NCBI GenBank assembly: GCA_002424045.1 | Contig: DIPH01000042.1 | Span: 1 to 64,000 of the forward strand | DNA length: 64,000 bases | Direction of reading: 5' to 3' | Origin: Firmicutes bacterium UBA5493 | GTDB taxonomy: Bacteria; Bacillota; Limnochordia; Darwinibacteriales; Darwinibacteriaceae | Shown: piece by piece, positions 23,534 to 31,591 of the stretch | How positions within the stretch are numbered: the stretch's first letter is position 1 | Layout of the letters: every line of letters begins with the position of its first letter | Made by a program: the position numbers and the translations under genes | The notes under the pieces: generated by a model | Seen by the model: only the letters and a program-made list of their open reading frames with translations | The model's database searches: none | What the model was told of the DNA's origin: nothing

Positions 23534-25003
23534 ATGGATGTACGTGCTTTAGTCTATAGTACCGATCTCGCAGGAGATCTCATGCTATTGGTTGCAGAAG
23601 ACGCAATTGACGAGTACAAATGGCCGAATTCTACCATAAGAACGCTATGTGAGGGTCAAGGTTTTTCGGGAAAATTCGGTGAAACCGCCTATTGCGCTTA
23701 TCTGGAAGAAGGGGCACAAAGACCGAGAAAAGCCATCGTCAGCGGCCTTGGTAAGACTTCCGAACTGTGCCTGGAAAAGGTGCGCAAAGCCTGCGGTAAA
23801 GCGTTGAAAGAGGCCGATAAGCGTAAAGTGGAAACCCTGACTTTGGTCCCTTGGGCCCTTGATGTTCTACCTGTAGTCGATGTTATTCGGGCTGTGACGG
23901 AGGCTGCCTTTTTATACAGCTATCGTTTTGATCGCTATCTATCAGAGAAAAAGGAGCGTTCTTTGAAGTCTTTGCAGGTTTCCTATGACGCTTCTCAAGA
24001 AGTGGATGCCGTTCGGGGGCTCAAGGTAGGCCAGACTCTAGGACAGGCCACGAATATAGCTCGGAATTTGGTGAATGAGCCCGCGAACTACATGACACCC
24101 AAGCAGTTAGCAGAGGAAGCCAAGATGGCAGGTGAAAAGTTCGGCTTTTCGGTAGAGGTCTTGGAGAAGGATGCCATCGAAGAGCTGGGCATGACCGCAT
24201 TTCTTGAGGTGGGCAAAGCTAGTGCTAATCATCCTCGCCTGATCATTATGCGTCACTTAGGTAATCCTGAAAGCTCCGAACAAATCTTGGGTCTCGTGGG
24301 TAAGGGAATAACCTTTGATAGTGGTGGCTTATCCATCAAACCGGCCCAAGGTATGGGCGCCATGAAGTTCGATATGGGTGGTGCGGCAGCAGTGATTGGG
24401 GCCATGAGCGCTATCGCCGGAGAAAACTTACGCCTGAATGTTGTTGCAGTTGTGGCGGCTTGTGAAAACTTGATCTCAGGAACGGGTTATCGTCCAGGCG
24501 ATATTATTGGGTCTATGTCCGGTAAGACCATTCAAATTGAATCTACCGATGCAGAAGGGCGCCTCACGTTAGCGGACGCTGTCTATTACACGGTGACAAA
24601 GGAGAGGGCTGATACTGTCGTTGATGTAGCGACGCTGACAGGAGCAGCACTCATAGCCCTAGGCAACACCACAACAGGTGTAATCACTAATGATGATGGA
24701 CTTTACAAGAGACTTCAGGCCGCCTCCGAACAATCAGGCGAGAGGGTATGGCAACTGCCGAGCTTCCCAGAATACCGTGAGCAAAACAAGACTGCAGGGG
24801 CGGACTTGAAGAACACGGGTGGGCGTGAAGCAGGTACTATTACTGCCGGTCTTTTCATCGAAGCCTTTGTCGAAGAGAAACCGTGGCTGCATTTGGATAT
24901 AGCAGGTACAGCCTATACGTCGAAAGAGCAAGATTACTTAACAGAAGGCGGAACGGGTGTGGGTGTACGGATCTTGTATCACTTTGCAGAGAGCTTTGTA
25001 TAA
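23534..25003 (+). CDS. pepA: Leucyl aminopeptidase, family M17
   Basis: Cytosolic dizinc aminopeptidase that removes N-terminal residues from peptides. The 489-residue product has the N-terminal macro-like domain and the catalytic domain with the metal and catalytic residues in GKGITFDSGGLSIKP (about 255-269), MKFDMGGAAAV (about 275) and STDAEGRLTLAD (about 335). The family's NTDAEGRL signature reads STDAEGRL. Start ATG at 23534 follows AGGAAGGAAG. It lies 19 bp ahead of the thioesterase gene. Confidence 0.95.
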   Translation: MDVRALVYSTDLAGDLMLLVAEDAIDEYKWPNSTIRTLCEGQGFSGKFGETAYCAYLEEGAQRPRKAIVSGLGKTSELCLEKVRKACGKALKEADKRKVETLTLVPWALDVLPVVDVIRAVTEAAFLYSYRFDRYLSEKKERSLKSLQVSYDASQEVDAVRGLKVGQTLGQATNIARNLVNEPANYMTPKQLAEEAKMAGEKFGFSVEVLEKDAIEELGMTAFLEVGKASANHPRLIIMRHLGNPESSEQILGLVGKGITFDSGGLSIKPAQGMGAMKFDMGGAAAVIGAMSAIAGENLRLNVVAVVAACENLISGTGYRPGDIIGSMSGKTIQIESTDAEGRLTLADAVYYTVTKERADTVVDVATLTGAALIALGNTTTGVITNDDGLYKRLQAASEQSGERVWQLPSFPEYREQNKTAGADLKNTGGREAGTITAGLFIEAFVEEKPWLHLDIAGTAYTSKEQDYLTEGGTGVGVRILYHFAESFV

Positions 25004-25022
25004 GCTCGAAAGGGGTCTGTAA

Positions 25023-25448
25023 GTGCGAGTATTCGAAACAAAGGTAGATGTCCGTTACGCGGAAACGGACCAAATGGGTGTGGTCTATCATGCTAATTAT
25101 CTGATCTGGTTTGAGCTAGGTCGGAGCGCTCTGTTGGAAACGATGGGCCTAGATTATGTGCAGCTAGAAAAAGAGGGTTATGTGTCACCTGTGATCAAAA
25201 TTGATGTATCCTATAAGAGCCCCGTCCGCTATGGAGATGAAGTCACCATTAAGACAAGGGTAAAAGCCTATGATGGTCTCAGGGTGACCTACGCCTATGA
25301 GATTTTCGTTGGTGATCGGTTCTGTGCTACGGGAAGCTCGGTCCATGTTTGTGTTCGTACCAAGGATTCTCGCCCCGTTTCCATGGGCAGAAACCTTCCT
25401 CGTTGGCATGAAGTCTATGAGAGTTTGGTGCAAATAGGTAAGGACTGA
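25023..25448 (+). CDS. YbgC/4-hydroxybenzoyl-CoA-type acyl-CoA thioesterase
   Basis: 141-residue hot-dog fold thioesterase. The N-terminal VRYAETDQMGVVYHANYLIWFELGR contains the catalytic Asp (D17-region) and His-Ala-Asn-Y pattern of the YbgC family; part is quoted as ETDQMGVVYHANY. Probably hydrolyses short acyl-CoA. GTG start at 25023 follows AAAGGGG. It is likely co-transcribed with pepA. Confidence 0.9.
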   Translation: MRVFETKVDVRYAETDQMGVVYHANYLIWFELGRSALLETMGLDYVQLEKEGYVSPVIKIDVSYKSPVRYGDEVTIKTRVKAYDGLRVTYAYEIFVGDRFCATGSSVHVCVRTKDSRPVSMGRNLPRWHEVYESLVQIGKD

Positions 25449-25477
25449 AAACAGCCGTTTTATCGCTTCTGAGAAAG

Positions 25478-25552
25478 GCCGAAGGTAAAGAAGGGCTCGA
25501 ACCTTCTAACGTCAACCTAAAGGGTTGAAATCTCCCGTTTTCCGCCTTCGAC
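25478..25552 (+). other. Predicted structured RNA leader (three-way junction)
   Basis: Three helices nest in the 225-base gap ahead of the 24-residue peptide gene: an outer CGAAGG/CCTTCG (25480-25485 with 25545-25550), an inner GAAGG/CCTTC with a 7-base loop (25490-25494 with 25502-25506) and TCAACC/GGTTGA with a 5-base loop (25512-25517 with 25523-25528). I could not match it to a named riboswitch. Further downstream GGTGTTGCT occurs twice (about 25563 and 25601) and GGGGC...CCCC could pair. Confidence 0.3.
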
Positions 25553-25673
25553 AGACGCCTAGGGTGTTGCTAGAATGAAGGCGAGGAGAAGGGAATTCAC
25601 GGTGTTGCTTGGGGCATCGCATACCCCCCGTTGTTCCATGTTTCCTCAATTGTGAAGCGGAGGAGGGATTAGC

Positions 25674-25748
25674 ATGGGACAAAAGAAACAGGCCCCGAAA
25701 GCAGCACCAAAGAAGCCACAAGCACCTGCTAAAAGTGGTAAGAAGTAG
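25674..25748 (+). CDS. 24-residue Lys/Ala/Pro-rich basic peptide
   Basis: A tiny gene with a strong ribosome site (GGAGGAGGG, ending 6 bases before ATG) and its own terminator. The product starts MGQKKQAPKAAPKKPQ and ends AKSGKK; it has 9 lysines, no acidic residue and no hydrophobic segment. Composition resembles the disordered basic tails of histone-like and spore proteins, suggesting nucleic-acid binding. Family not recognised. Confidence 0.6.
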   Translation: MGQKKQAPKAAPKKPQAPAKSGKK

Positions 25749-25762
25749 TTGACATTAATGGT

Positions 25763-25806
25763 AAAAGAGCTCGAGGCCCCCTGTGGGAACCTCCAGCTCT
25801 TTTTTT
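25763..25806. terminator. Strong terminator shared by convergent genes
   Basis: AAAGAGCT/AGCTCTTT arms with an inner GAGG/CCTC pairing around a GC-rich loop, followed by six T (25801-25806). On the minus strand it lies at the end of the EAL gene and is followed by TTTTACC, so it can act in both directions. Confidence 0.8.
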
Positions 25807-28159
25807 AATGTGCAAGTTGATTGTCCCTCAAGCGGTCCTTTAACTCCCAAGTCGTTTGGAGATACTCATCGGGGGGAAGGGGACGGCTAAACAGATAGCC
25901 CTGTGCTTCGTTGCAATCCATCGTTCGCAAGAGGTGCAACTGGCTTTCCCTTTCTACACCTTCGGCCACAACGGCCATGGATAGATTGTGTCCCACACCC
26001 ACAATGGACCTAACTAATCCTTGGGCCCTGAAGTCTACATCCACTCGATCGATGAAAGCTCTATCAATCTTCAACGATTGCACAGGATAGCGGATCAAGT
26101 ACTCCAGGGTGGAGTAGGCTGTGCCAAAATCATCAATGGCTAGATGGACTCCCATTTTTCTAAGCTCTTCAAAGTTTTGAAGAACCTCCTGGGTTGGGGA
26201 CAACATAGCATCTTCGGTAATCTCAATATGTAGGACACTGGCAGGAAGCCTGTAGGTGCGCAGTACCGATTGGACTAAAGCGGGGAAGTGGAGCGACCGA
26301 AACTGATTGGCCGAGATGTTTACTGCCACCCATCCTAGATCAAGACCCTTATCGAGCCACACCTGATGCTGTTCACAGACTCTATGCAGCATATATTCGC
26401 CAATCTCTTGAATAAAGCCCCCATGTTCGGCCACCTGTAAAAAATGCTCCGGGGGCAACAAGCCACGTGCGGGATGTTTCCAACGAATCAACGCTTCTTT
26501 GCCCACAATCATGTTTCGATTCAGATCAACAATGGGTTGATAGACTGGGATGAATTGCCCTTTATCTAAAGCGGTTCGAATCTCAGCTTGAAACCGTAGG
26601 CGATCTACCATGGCATGGTGGGTGTTGGGATTATAAAGCTTCAGCTGATCTCTGGCACTGTGTTCTGCCTCATAGAGAGCTGTCTGGGCTTGTTGGTAGA
26701 AGGAATCGCTCTTGAGGCCTTTACCTTCACTAATGCTGATTCCCCCAAAGATATGGACGTTCAGGTCATCGGATTCAAAGTACAGGGGGCTAGCCAGGAG
26801 ATTATCTAAACGGTCAATTGTTCGAAGTACCCCGGTAATGCTAGATGGTATGATCATGCCAAACTCCGCATCGGCCGTTCGTCCCATGATGAGACTGTCA
26901 TCACTCACAGTTTTTAGGGTCTCAGCTAGGCGCACTAAAATTCCATCTGTCACTTCTGGGCCAACTAATGTCTTGATCTCGGAAAAATCTCGAATGGAGA
27001 TCAAGGCCAGAATCACGGAGGCATGCTCTAAGAGGTTTTTCTCCAGAGAATCTAGGAAATACTGGCGGTTGGGAAGACGCGTCAAGGGGTCGTAATAGGT
27101 CATGGTGCCGATTGTATTCATCATCTGGTTAAATGAGGACCTTGTTTCACCCAATTCATCGGTGCTGGATACTTCAGCCCGGACGGTGAGATTACCTTGG
27201 GCTCCCTGCTTGAAGATCTGGTTCAGCTCAACGATGGGGTCTGCAATGGTCGATGCAAACCACGAACCGAGCCAAAGCACGAGTAGAAGTCCCACGACAG
27301 TCACCAGAATTAACTGAAAAATCAAGCGGTTGACCGGCTGGCTGAAAAAGGTAGTGGGTACCTCCACTACAACACTCCAGTCGCTGATGCCACCTAGCTC
27401 TTGGAAAAAGAGGCGATATCCCCAACCATCCTGGGTGATGGTAACGGAATCCGAGTTTTGCTGAGTTAGAAGGTCCCAGTTGCTATAGGTGTCTTGCATG
27501 CGGCCATGCATAATTTGGTCTGGATCGTGGTGGAGGATGAAATACCCCTTGGAATCTAATAAGTAAACGCGCATGCCAGAGCTATCTCTGGTCAGTTCTG
27601 CTGAGTTTTGTAGCAGCTTTACAAGATCAACGGAAAGACCGAAGATACCCCTGACGCTAGAGCCATCTTCGCTCCAGATAGGAGTGGCCATAACAATAAT
27701 CCGTTCATTGGTGGATCGGGACACCATGGGGTTAGAGACAACTGTCTCGCCAGCCATGACCCTAGGGAAATAGTCCCGATCGCTGATATTGCCAGCTTCC
27801 CTTTGCGAGGTGGTGTTGTAATTACCATCTGGAGTGGCGACGAAGTAGATAAGAAAGTAGTCAGGGGATTGCGCAATGCGGCGCTGCAGGTAGGGTTCGA
27901 TCGCATCCCAATCAAGACTTTCTAGCATGGAAGAGTTGGCTAATTGTCTAAGCTCGAGGACTCGTTCATCAAGCCATAGACTGATGATATGGCTTTGACC
28001 TTGTACTAGATCAAGGGCCCTTTTTTCTACCAAATCCTGCACTAAGGAACGGTTCAGCATACCGGTTGTGGTCAAGACGAAAAGTGTGAGCACAAACACA
28101 ATGATCACAAAGAGGACCAAGACTCGCTGACGAATTTTCCCGAATGACCACTTCGGCAT
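25805..28159 (-). CDS. Cache-HAMP-GGDEF(degenerate)-EAL c-di-GMP phosphodiesterase
   Basis: 784 residues: N-terminal membrane helix, extracellular double-Cache sensor (about 40-280, with GNYNTTSQREAGNISDRDYF-like ligand region), second membrane helix, HAMP (about 300-350), GGDEF domain and EAL domain. The GGDEF signature is degenerate (TADAEF), so no cyclase activity is expected. The EAL domain is intact: KEALIRWKHP, DDFGTAYSTL, LKIDRAFI and VAEGVE. The protein should degrade c-di-GMP in response to an external ligand. Start ATG at 28159 follows GGGGGAGGTG; the frame opens upstream to 28192 without need. Confidence 0.88.
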   Translation of the reverse strand: MPKWSFGKIRQRVLVLFVIIVFVLTLFVLTTTGMLNRSLVQDLVEKRALDLVQGQSHIISLWLDERVLELRQLANSSMLESLDWDAIEPYLQRRIAQSPDYFLIYFVATPDGNYNTTSQREAGNISDRDYFPRVMAGETVVSNPMVSRSTNERIIVMATPIWSEDGSSVRGIFGLSVDLVKLLQNSAELTRDSSGMRVYLLDSKGYFILHHDPDQIMHGRMQDTYSNWDLLTQQNSDSVTITQDGWGYRLFFQELGGISDWSVVVEVPTTFFSQPVNRLIFQLILVTVVGLLLVLWLGSWFASTIADPIVELNQIFKQGAQGNLTVRAEVSSTDELGETRSSFNQMMNTIGTMTYYDPLTRLPNRQYFLDSLEKNLLEHASVILALISIRDFSEIKTLVGPEVTDGILVRLAETLKTVSDDSLIMGRTADAEFGMIIPSSITGVLRTIDRLDNLLASPLYFESDDLNVHIFGGISISEGKGLKSDSFYQQAQTALYEAEHSARDQLKLYNPNTHHAMVDRLRFQAEIRTALDKGQFIPVYQPIVDLNRNMIVGKEALIRWKHPARGLLPPEHFLQVAEHGGFIQEIGEYMLHRVCEQHQVWLDKGLDLGWVAVNISANQFRSLHFPALVQSVLRTYRLPASVLHIEITEDAMLSPTQEVLQNFEELRKMGVHLAIDDFGTAYSTLEYLIRYPVQSLKIDRAFIDRVDVDFRAQGLVRSIVGVGHNLSMAVVAEGVERESQLHLLRTMDCNEAQGYLFSRPLPPDEYLQTTWELKDRLRDNQLAH

Positions 28160-28249
28160 GGTGACACCTCCCCCTCCGTGGGTGCTTCTCAAAGCATTAC
28201 TGCTTGGTCCTCACATTTTCGACATAAAACGGCAATTCCCTGCCTTAAT

Positions 28250-29782
28250 CTAGAACAGAGGAGCCAAGAGTCGCAAAAGGGACCAGCTAAATCTCTTAAG
28301 GGCCCCTACATTGCCGTACCTTTTGAGCGTGATTTCTTCACAGAGCGCGAGGGAGTTTACGAAGTCATCGCGGATTTCCAGGACGCTTTCTGTCTGATAG
28401 AGCCACACGCCATTTTCAAAGGCAAGGTAGAGACTGCGGTAGTCTAGATTGATCGAACCCACAACAGCCACTTCATCGTCTGCTACAATGGTTTTGGAAT
28501 GCATGAAACCCGGTGAGTATTCGTAGATGCGCACGCCACTAGAAACTAGGACATGGTAATAAGAACGCGTTACCGCGTGAACGATGGGCTTGTCTGGTAT
28601 ATGGGGGGTAATGATCCGCACATCTACTCCGGACTTCGCTGCCGTGCTTAAGGCGGTGAGCATTTCGTTGTCTAAGATCAGATACGGTGTGGTTATGTAG
28701 ACATAGTCCTTGGCCTTGTTAATAAGGTTGAGATAGACTGTTTCGCTAACTGCCTCGCCGTCCAGTGGATTGTCGCCAAAGGGTTGAATAAAACCCCTGC
28801 TCTCCTGGGCCTGGGGCAGTTCAGATGGGAGAAAATCACTTAAGGGTTCTGTTTCATCTCGGAGGTACTCCCACATGGCCAGAAACATCATGGTTATAGA
28901 CCACACGGGTTCGCCTTTGATTAGGAAGGCAGAGTCTTTCCAATGACCTAATTTTTCATAGGCATTGATGTACTCATCCGCCAGATTGATTCCGCCGGTG
29001 AAGCCGGTGTGGCCATCGATGATCAAAAGTTTACGGTGATCCCGATAATTCAATGTGGCCGTGAGTCTGGGAGTCAAGGGGTGAAAACGCTCCGTCTTTA
29101 TCCCCAAGGCTTCGAGCTTCTTGTCGTATCTATATGGTAGCTTAAATAAACAACCCACATCATCATAGATGAGGCGCACATCAACACCTTCTCGTACCTT
29201 ATCCATCAAGATGTCCAAGATTCGGTTCCACATGATGCCTTCTTCGATAATAAAGTACTCTAGGAAAATGTAACGCTTCGCTTTGGCCAGCTCTTCTAGC
29301 ATCGCTTCGAAGGCCAATTCTCCAAGAGGAAAAAAGTGAGAACTACTGTGCCGGTAAACAGGATAGGAGGCGTAGTTTTGAATGTAGCGGGCTTGGTTTG
29401 CTGCATGCTCATTCGTATGAACTAACCTGTGGAGTACTGGGGCACTGAAAGCTAGGGAGTTCTCGCCATGGGCCTTCAGTTGGTGCATCTTCCGCTTCAT
29501 CCGCCGGCTGGTGCGGGGATTGCCTAACATAAGATAAAAGAGTCCGCCAAAAATGGGGAAAAGGATGATGGGGATAATCCAGGCGATTTTGTAAGCAGAT
29601 TTTTGGTGTCCGGTGGCGATGAAAATGACAACAACAGCACTAAGTAGGGTAAAGAAAGCATAAAACTGAGGGAAGTAATCACCAAAGCTGCCAATCATTA
29701 AAACAAGGGCCAACAGTTGTGCTAAAATGGCCAAAGAGATGATGGTGACCCGATGGAAGAGTAGGGAGAGGACTTTTTTCAT
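28250..29782 (-). CDS. cls: Cardiolipin synthase, phospholipase D type
   Basis: 510 residues with two N-terminal membrane helices (about 10-55) and two HKD motifs: HRKLLIIDGHTGFTGG (about residue 231) and HSKTIVADDEVAVVGSINLD (about 425; first part quoted). Condenses two phosphatidylglycerols to cardiolipin at the membrane. The RTSRRMKRKM patch after the second helix is typical. Normal length. It is followed by the Cache-EAL gene on the same strand after about 90 bp. Confidence 0.95.
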   Translation of the reverse strand: MKKVLSLLFHRVTIISLAILAQLLALVLMIGSFGDYFPQFYAFFTLLSAVVVIFIATGHQKSAYKIAWIIPIILFPIFGGLFYLMLGNPRTSRRMKRKMHQLKAHGENSLAFSAPVLHRLVHTNEHAANQARYIQNYASYPVYRHSSSHFFPLGELAFEAMLEELAKAKRYIFLEYFIIEEGIMWNRILDILMDKVREGVDVRLIYDDVGCLFKLPYRYDKKLEALGIKTERFHPLTPRLTATLNYRDHRKLLIIDGHTGFTGGINLADEYINAYEKLGHWKDSAFLIKGEPVWSITMMFLAMWEYLRDETEPLSDFLPSELPQAQESRGFIQPFGDNPLDGEAVSETVYLNLINKAKDYVYITTPYLILDNEMLTALSTAAKSGVDVRIITPHIPDKPIVHAVTRSYYHVLVSSGVRIYEYSPGFMHSKTIVADDEVAVVGSINLDYRSLYLAFENGVWLYQTESVLEIRDDFVNSLALCEEITLKRYGNVGALKRFSWSLLRLLAPLF

Positions 29783-29954
29783 ATCTGACTGTTCACCTCG
29801 CTACAATGCAGTGTTGCATGCCTCATGTTGATCTTCTCTGAATTGAGGTGCTTTGTCAAGGAGAACGAGGAGGCAAGGGGAAGGTGCTCACAATCTCTAT
29901 TCTTGTCATGGCAACTCGCCTCAGGTATAGTAGAAAAAAGGGAGTGGATGGCTG

Positions 29955-30482
29955 ATGCGTAAAGTAAGCGTAATTGTATTGTCTTGCCTGATTATGCTTG
30001 GGCTTCTGGGATGGAGTAATCAAGCCCTGGCGCAATCGCCTGGGGAACAGGAGGACGCGAAGGTCTTAGTACCGGATTTTGCTTTGTTAACGATTGACAA
30101 TGAGACATTCCGACTTAGCGATTATAGGGGCCAAGTTGTAGTTTTGAACTTTTGGGCCAGCTGGTGTCCGCCATGTAGGGCTGAAATGCCTGACTTTCAA
30201 GGGTTGCACGACGACTTTGAGGAGTCTGGGGAAGCAGTGCTGTTTTTACTCAACCAGATTGATGGACGCCAAGAAACCGCGGAAAAGGGAAGCCAGTACC
30301 TTGCGGTCAACAATCTGACCATGACAAATCTACTGGACTTTGGAGCAGTTGGACGGCAGATTTTCGGGATTCCCGGGCTCCCAACGACGGTCGTCATCGA
30401 TGCCGAGGGGTATTTATCTGGCTATGTTGTAGGCCAAGCGACAAAAGCAAAAGTTTTGCGCATGGTGGAGGACGCTAAATAA
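29955..30482 (+). CDS. TlpA/ResA-like thiol-disulfide oxidoreductase
   Basis: 175-residue exported thioredoxin-fold protein: signal peptide (about residues 1-27, VIVLSCLIMLGLLGW) and the active site FWASWCPPCRAEMP (Cys71, Cys74). The fold continues to the cis-Pro GLPTTVVID. In cytochrome c biogenesis such proteins (CcmG/ResA) keep the CxxCH cysteines reduced outside the membrane. The stop codon overlaps the ccdA start (TAATG), so the pair works together. They are the likely reductive arm for the Ccm system encoded at 2-6.4 kb. Confidence 0.9.
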   Translation: MRKVSVIVLSCLIMLGLLGWSNQALAQSPGEQEDAKVLVPDFALLTIDNETFRLSDYRGQVVVLNFWASWCPPCRAEMPDFQGLHDDFEESGEAVLFLLNQIDGRQETAEKGSQYLAVNNLTMTNLLDFGAVGRQIFGIPGLPTTVVIDAEGYLSGYVVGQATKAKVLRMVEDAK

Positions 30483-31189
30483 TGTTACAGTCCATGGCAC
30501 CGGAGATATCCCTATCTCTTTTTGGTTTGATTTTCGCCGAGGGTTTCCTTGCGTTTCTGTCCCCTTGTATCTTGCCTATGATCCCCATATACTTACTCTA
30601 CCTTGGGGGAATCGATGGTGGACAGCACAAACCTGCGAGGCGCCTAATCGTAAATACTCTAGGTTTTATAGCCGGCTTTTCTCTTGTGTTTATCGCGCTC
30701 GGAGCTACCGCCTCAGTCCTAGGAAACCTCATCTCGCAGCATCGCATTTTGCTGCAGCGCTTTGGTGGAATTGTGGTCATTGCTTTTGGACTAAACTATC
30801 TGGGCGTGCTGAAGATTGGACTTCTGAACCGGAGTCGCGCACTTGGCGCCAATACCAAGGATCTTAAGTTTTGGTCGAGTCTCCTCTTTGGGGCCGCTTT
30901 TTCTCTGGGCTGGACCCCCTGCCTTGGAGCTTTTTTGGGGACCGCACTGATCATGGCCTCGAGTCTAGATACACTCTACCAGGGTATGGCCCTGCTTTTG
31001 ACCTTCTCTTTAGGACTAGGGGTTCCCTTTTTGCTCACGGCCCTGCTCTGGAATCGACTGCAATGCACCTTTGGATTTATCAAACGCAATCTCACGGTCA
31101 TCCAGACTCTTTCGGGCATCCTCCTTGTAGTGGTGGGACTTTTGATGCTTTTTGATAGGTTTGGAGCCTACGCGGACGTATTTCTTTAA
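30482..31189 (+). CDS. ccdA: Cytochrome c biogenesis protein CcdA (DsbD transmembrane type)
   Basis: 235 residues, six membrane helices. It carries electrons from cytosolic thioredoxin across the membrane to TlpA-like proteins. The two redox Cys are seen in FLSPCILPMIP (about residue 27) and GWTPCLGAFLG (about 145). ATG at 30482 overlaps the tlpA stop, so the pair is translationally coupled. Downstream is a decayed flavoenzyme gene. Confidence 0.93.
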   Translation: MLQSMAPEISLSLFGLIFAEGFLAFLSPCILPMIPIYLLYLGGIDGGQHKPARRLIVNTLGFIAGFSLVFIALGATASVLGNLISQHRILLQRFGGIVVIAFGLNYLGVLKIGLLNRSRALGANTKDLKFWSSLLFGAAFSLGWTPCLGAFLGTALIMASSLDTLYQGMALLLTFSLGLGVPFLLTALLWNRLQCTFGFIKRNLTVIQTLSGILLVVVGLLMLFDRFGAYADVFL

Positions 31190-31207
31190 GGATTGGTGAT
31201 GGAGTGA

Positions 31208-31465
31208 AACCTACGATGTGGCCATGGTCGGGCGCGCAGTTCCACAGATGACTTTATTATCGAAGAGACCAAGGTGCCCGGGTTCATTCATGTCGCCGGT
31301 ATTCAGTCCCCAGGGTTAACTTCATCACCAGCCATCGCCCATATGGTGGAAGGGATTCTTAGACGCTCTGGATTGGCTCTAGAGCTTGATTCTAGCTTTG
31401 ACCCGTATCGCAAACCGATTATTAGGCACAAGGAGCTCAGACCCCTACGGGAGATTACCCCTTGA
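31208..31465 (+). pseudogene. Remnant of an FAD-dependent (DAO-type) oxidoreductase
   Basis: The 400-base stretch after ccdA holds no intact gene. Near 31211 one frame reads TYDVAMVG, like the start of an FAD-binding Rossmann motif. From about 31240 another frame reads DDFIIEETKVPGFIHVAGIQ (start of match) and SPGLTSSPAIA, the C-terminal end of glycerol-3-phosphate-dehydrogenase/hydroxyglutarate-oxidase-like enzymes, continuing to FDPYRKPI and a stop at 31465. About 300 residues between the two parts are missing and the frames disagree. The start fragment is short and could be coincidence; the C-terminal piece is convincing. Confidence 0.68.
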
Positions 31466-31541
31466 TATTGAGCATAGCGGAGTAAGCAGGGTGGAAAAGT
31501 CAGAACTCCTAGACTTTTTAGCATTTCGAGCTGAGATATGG

Positions 31542-31577
31542 AAACATGCCCTAAGGGGTGACCCTTAGGGCATGTTT
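31542..31577. terminator. Long perfect hairpin ahead of the tyrosine phenol-lyase 3' end
   Basis: A 16-bp perfect stem (31542-31557 with 31562-31577) and GTGA loop, ending in GTTT on both strands. It lies 15 bases past the stop of the minus-strand tyrosine phenol-lyase gene, which it probably terminates. Confidence 0.65.
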
Positions 31578-31591
31578 GATGTTCACTGCAA

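Noticed and set aside
25478..25520. tRNA T-arm-like hairpin on the minus strand (GAAGG-TTCGAGC-CCTTC) with a possible anticodon-like arm next to it
   Set aside because: The T-arm is perfect, but no D-arm of proper length, no 7-bp acceptor stem and no CCA-type end could be formed, and the anticodon-loop position 33 is not U. Not an intact tRNA.
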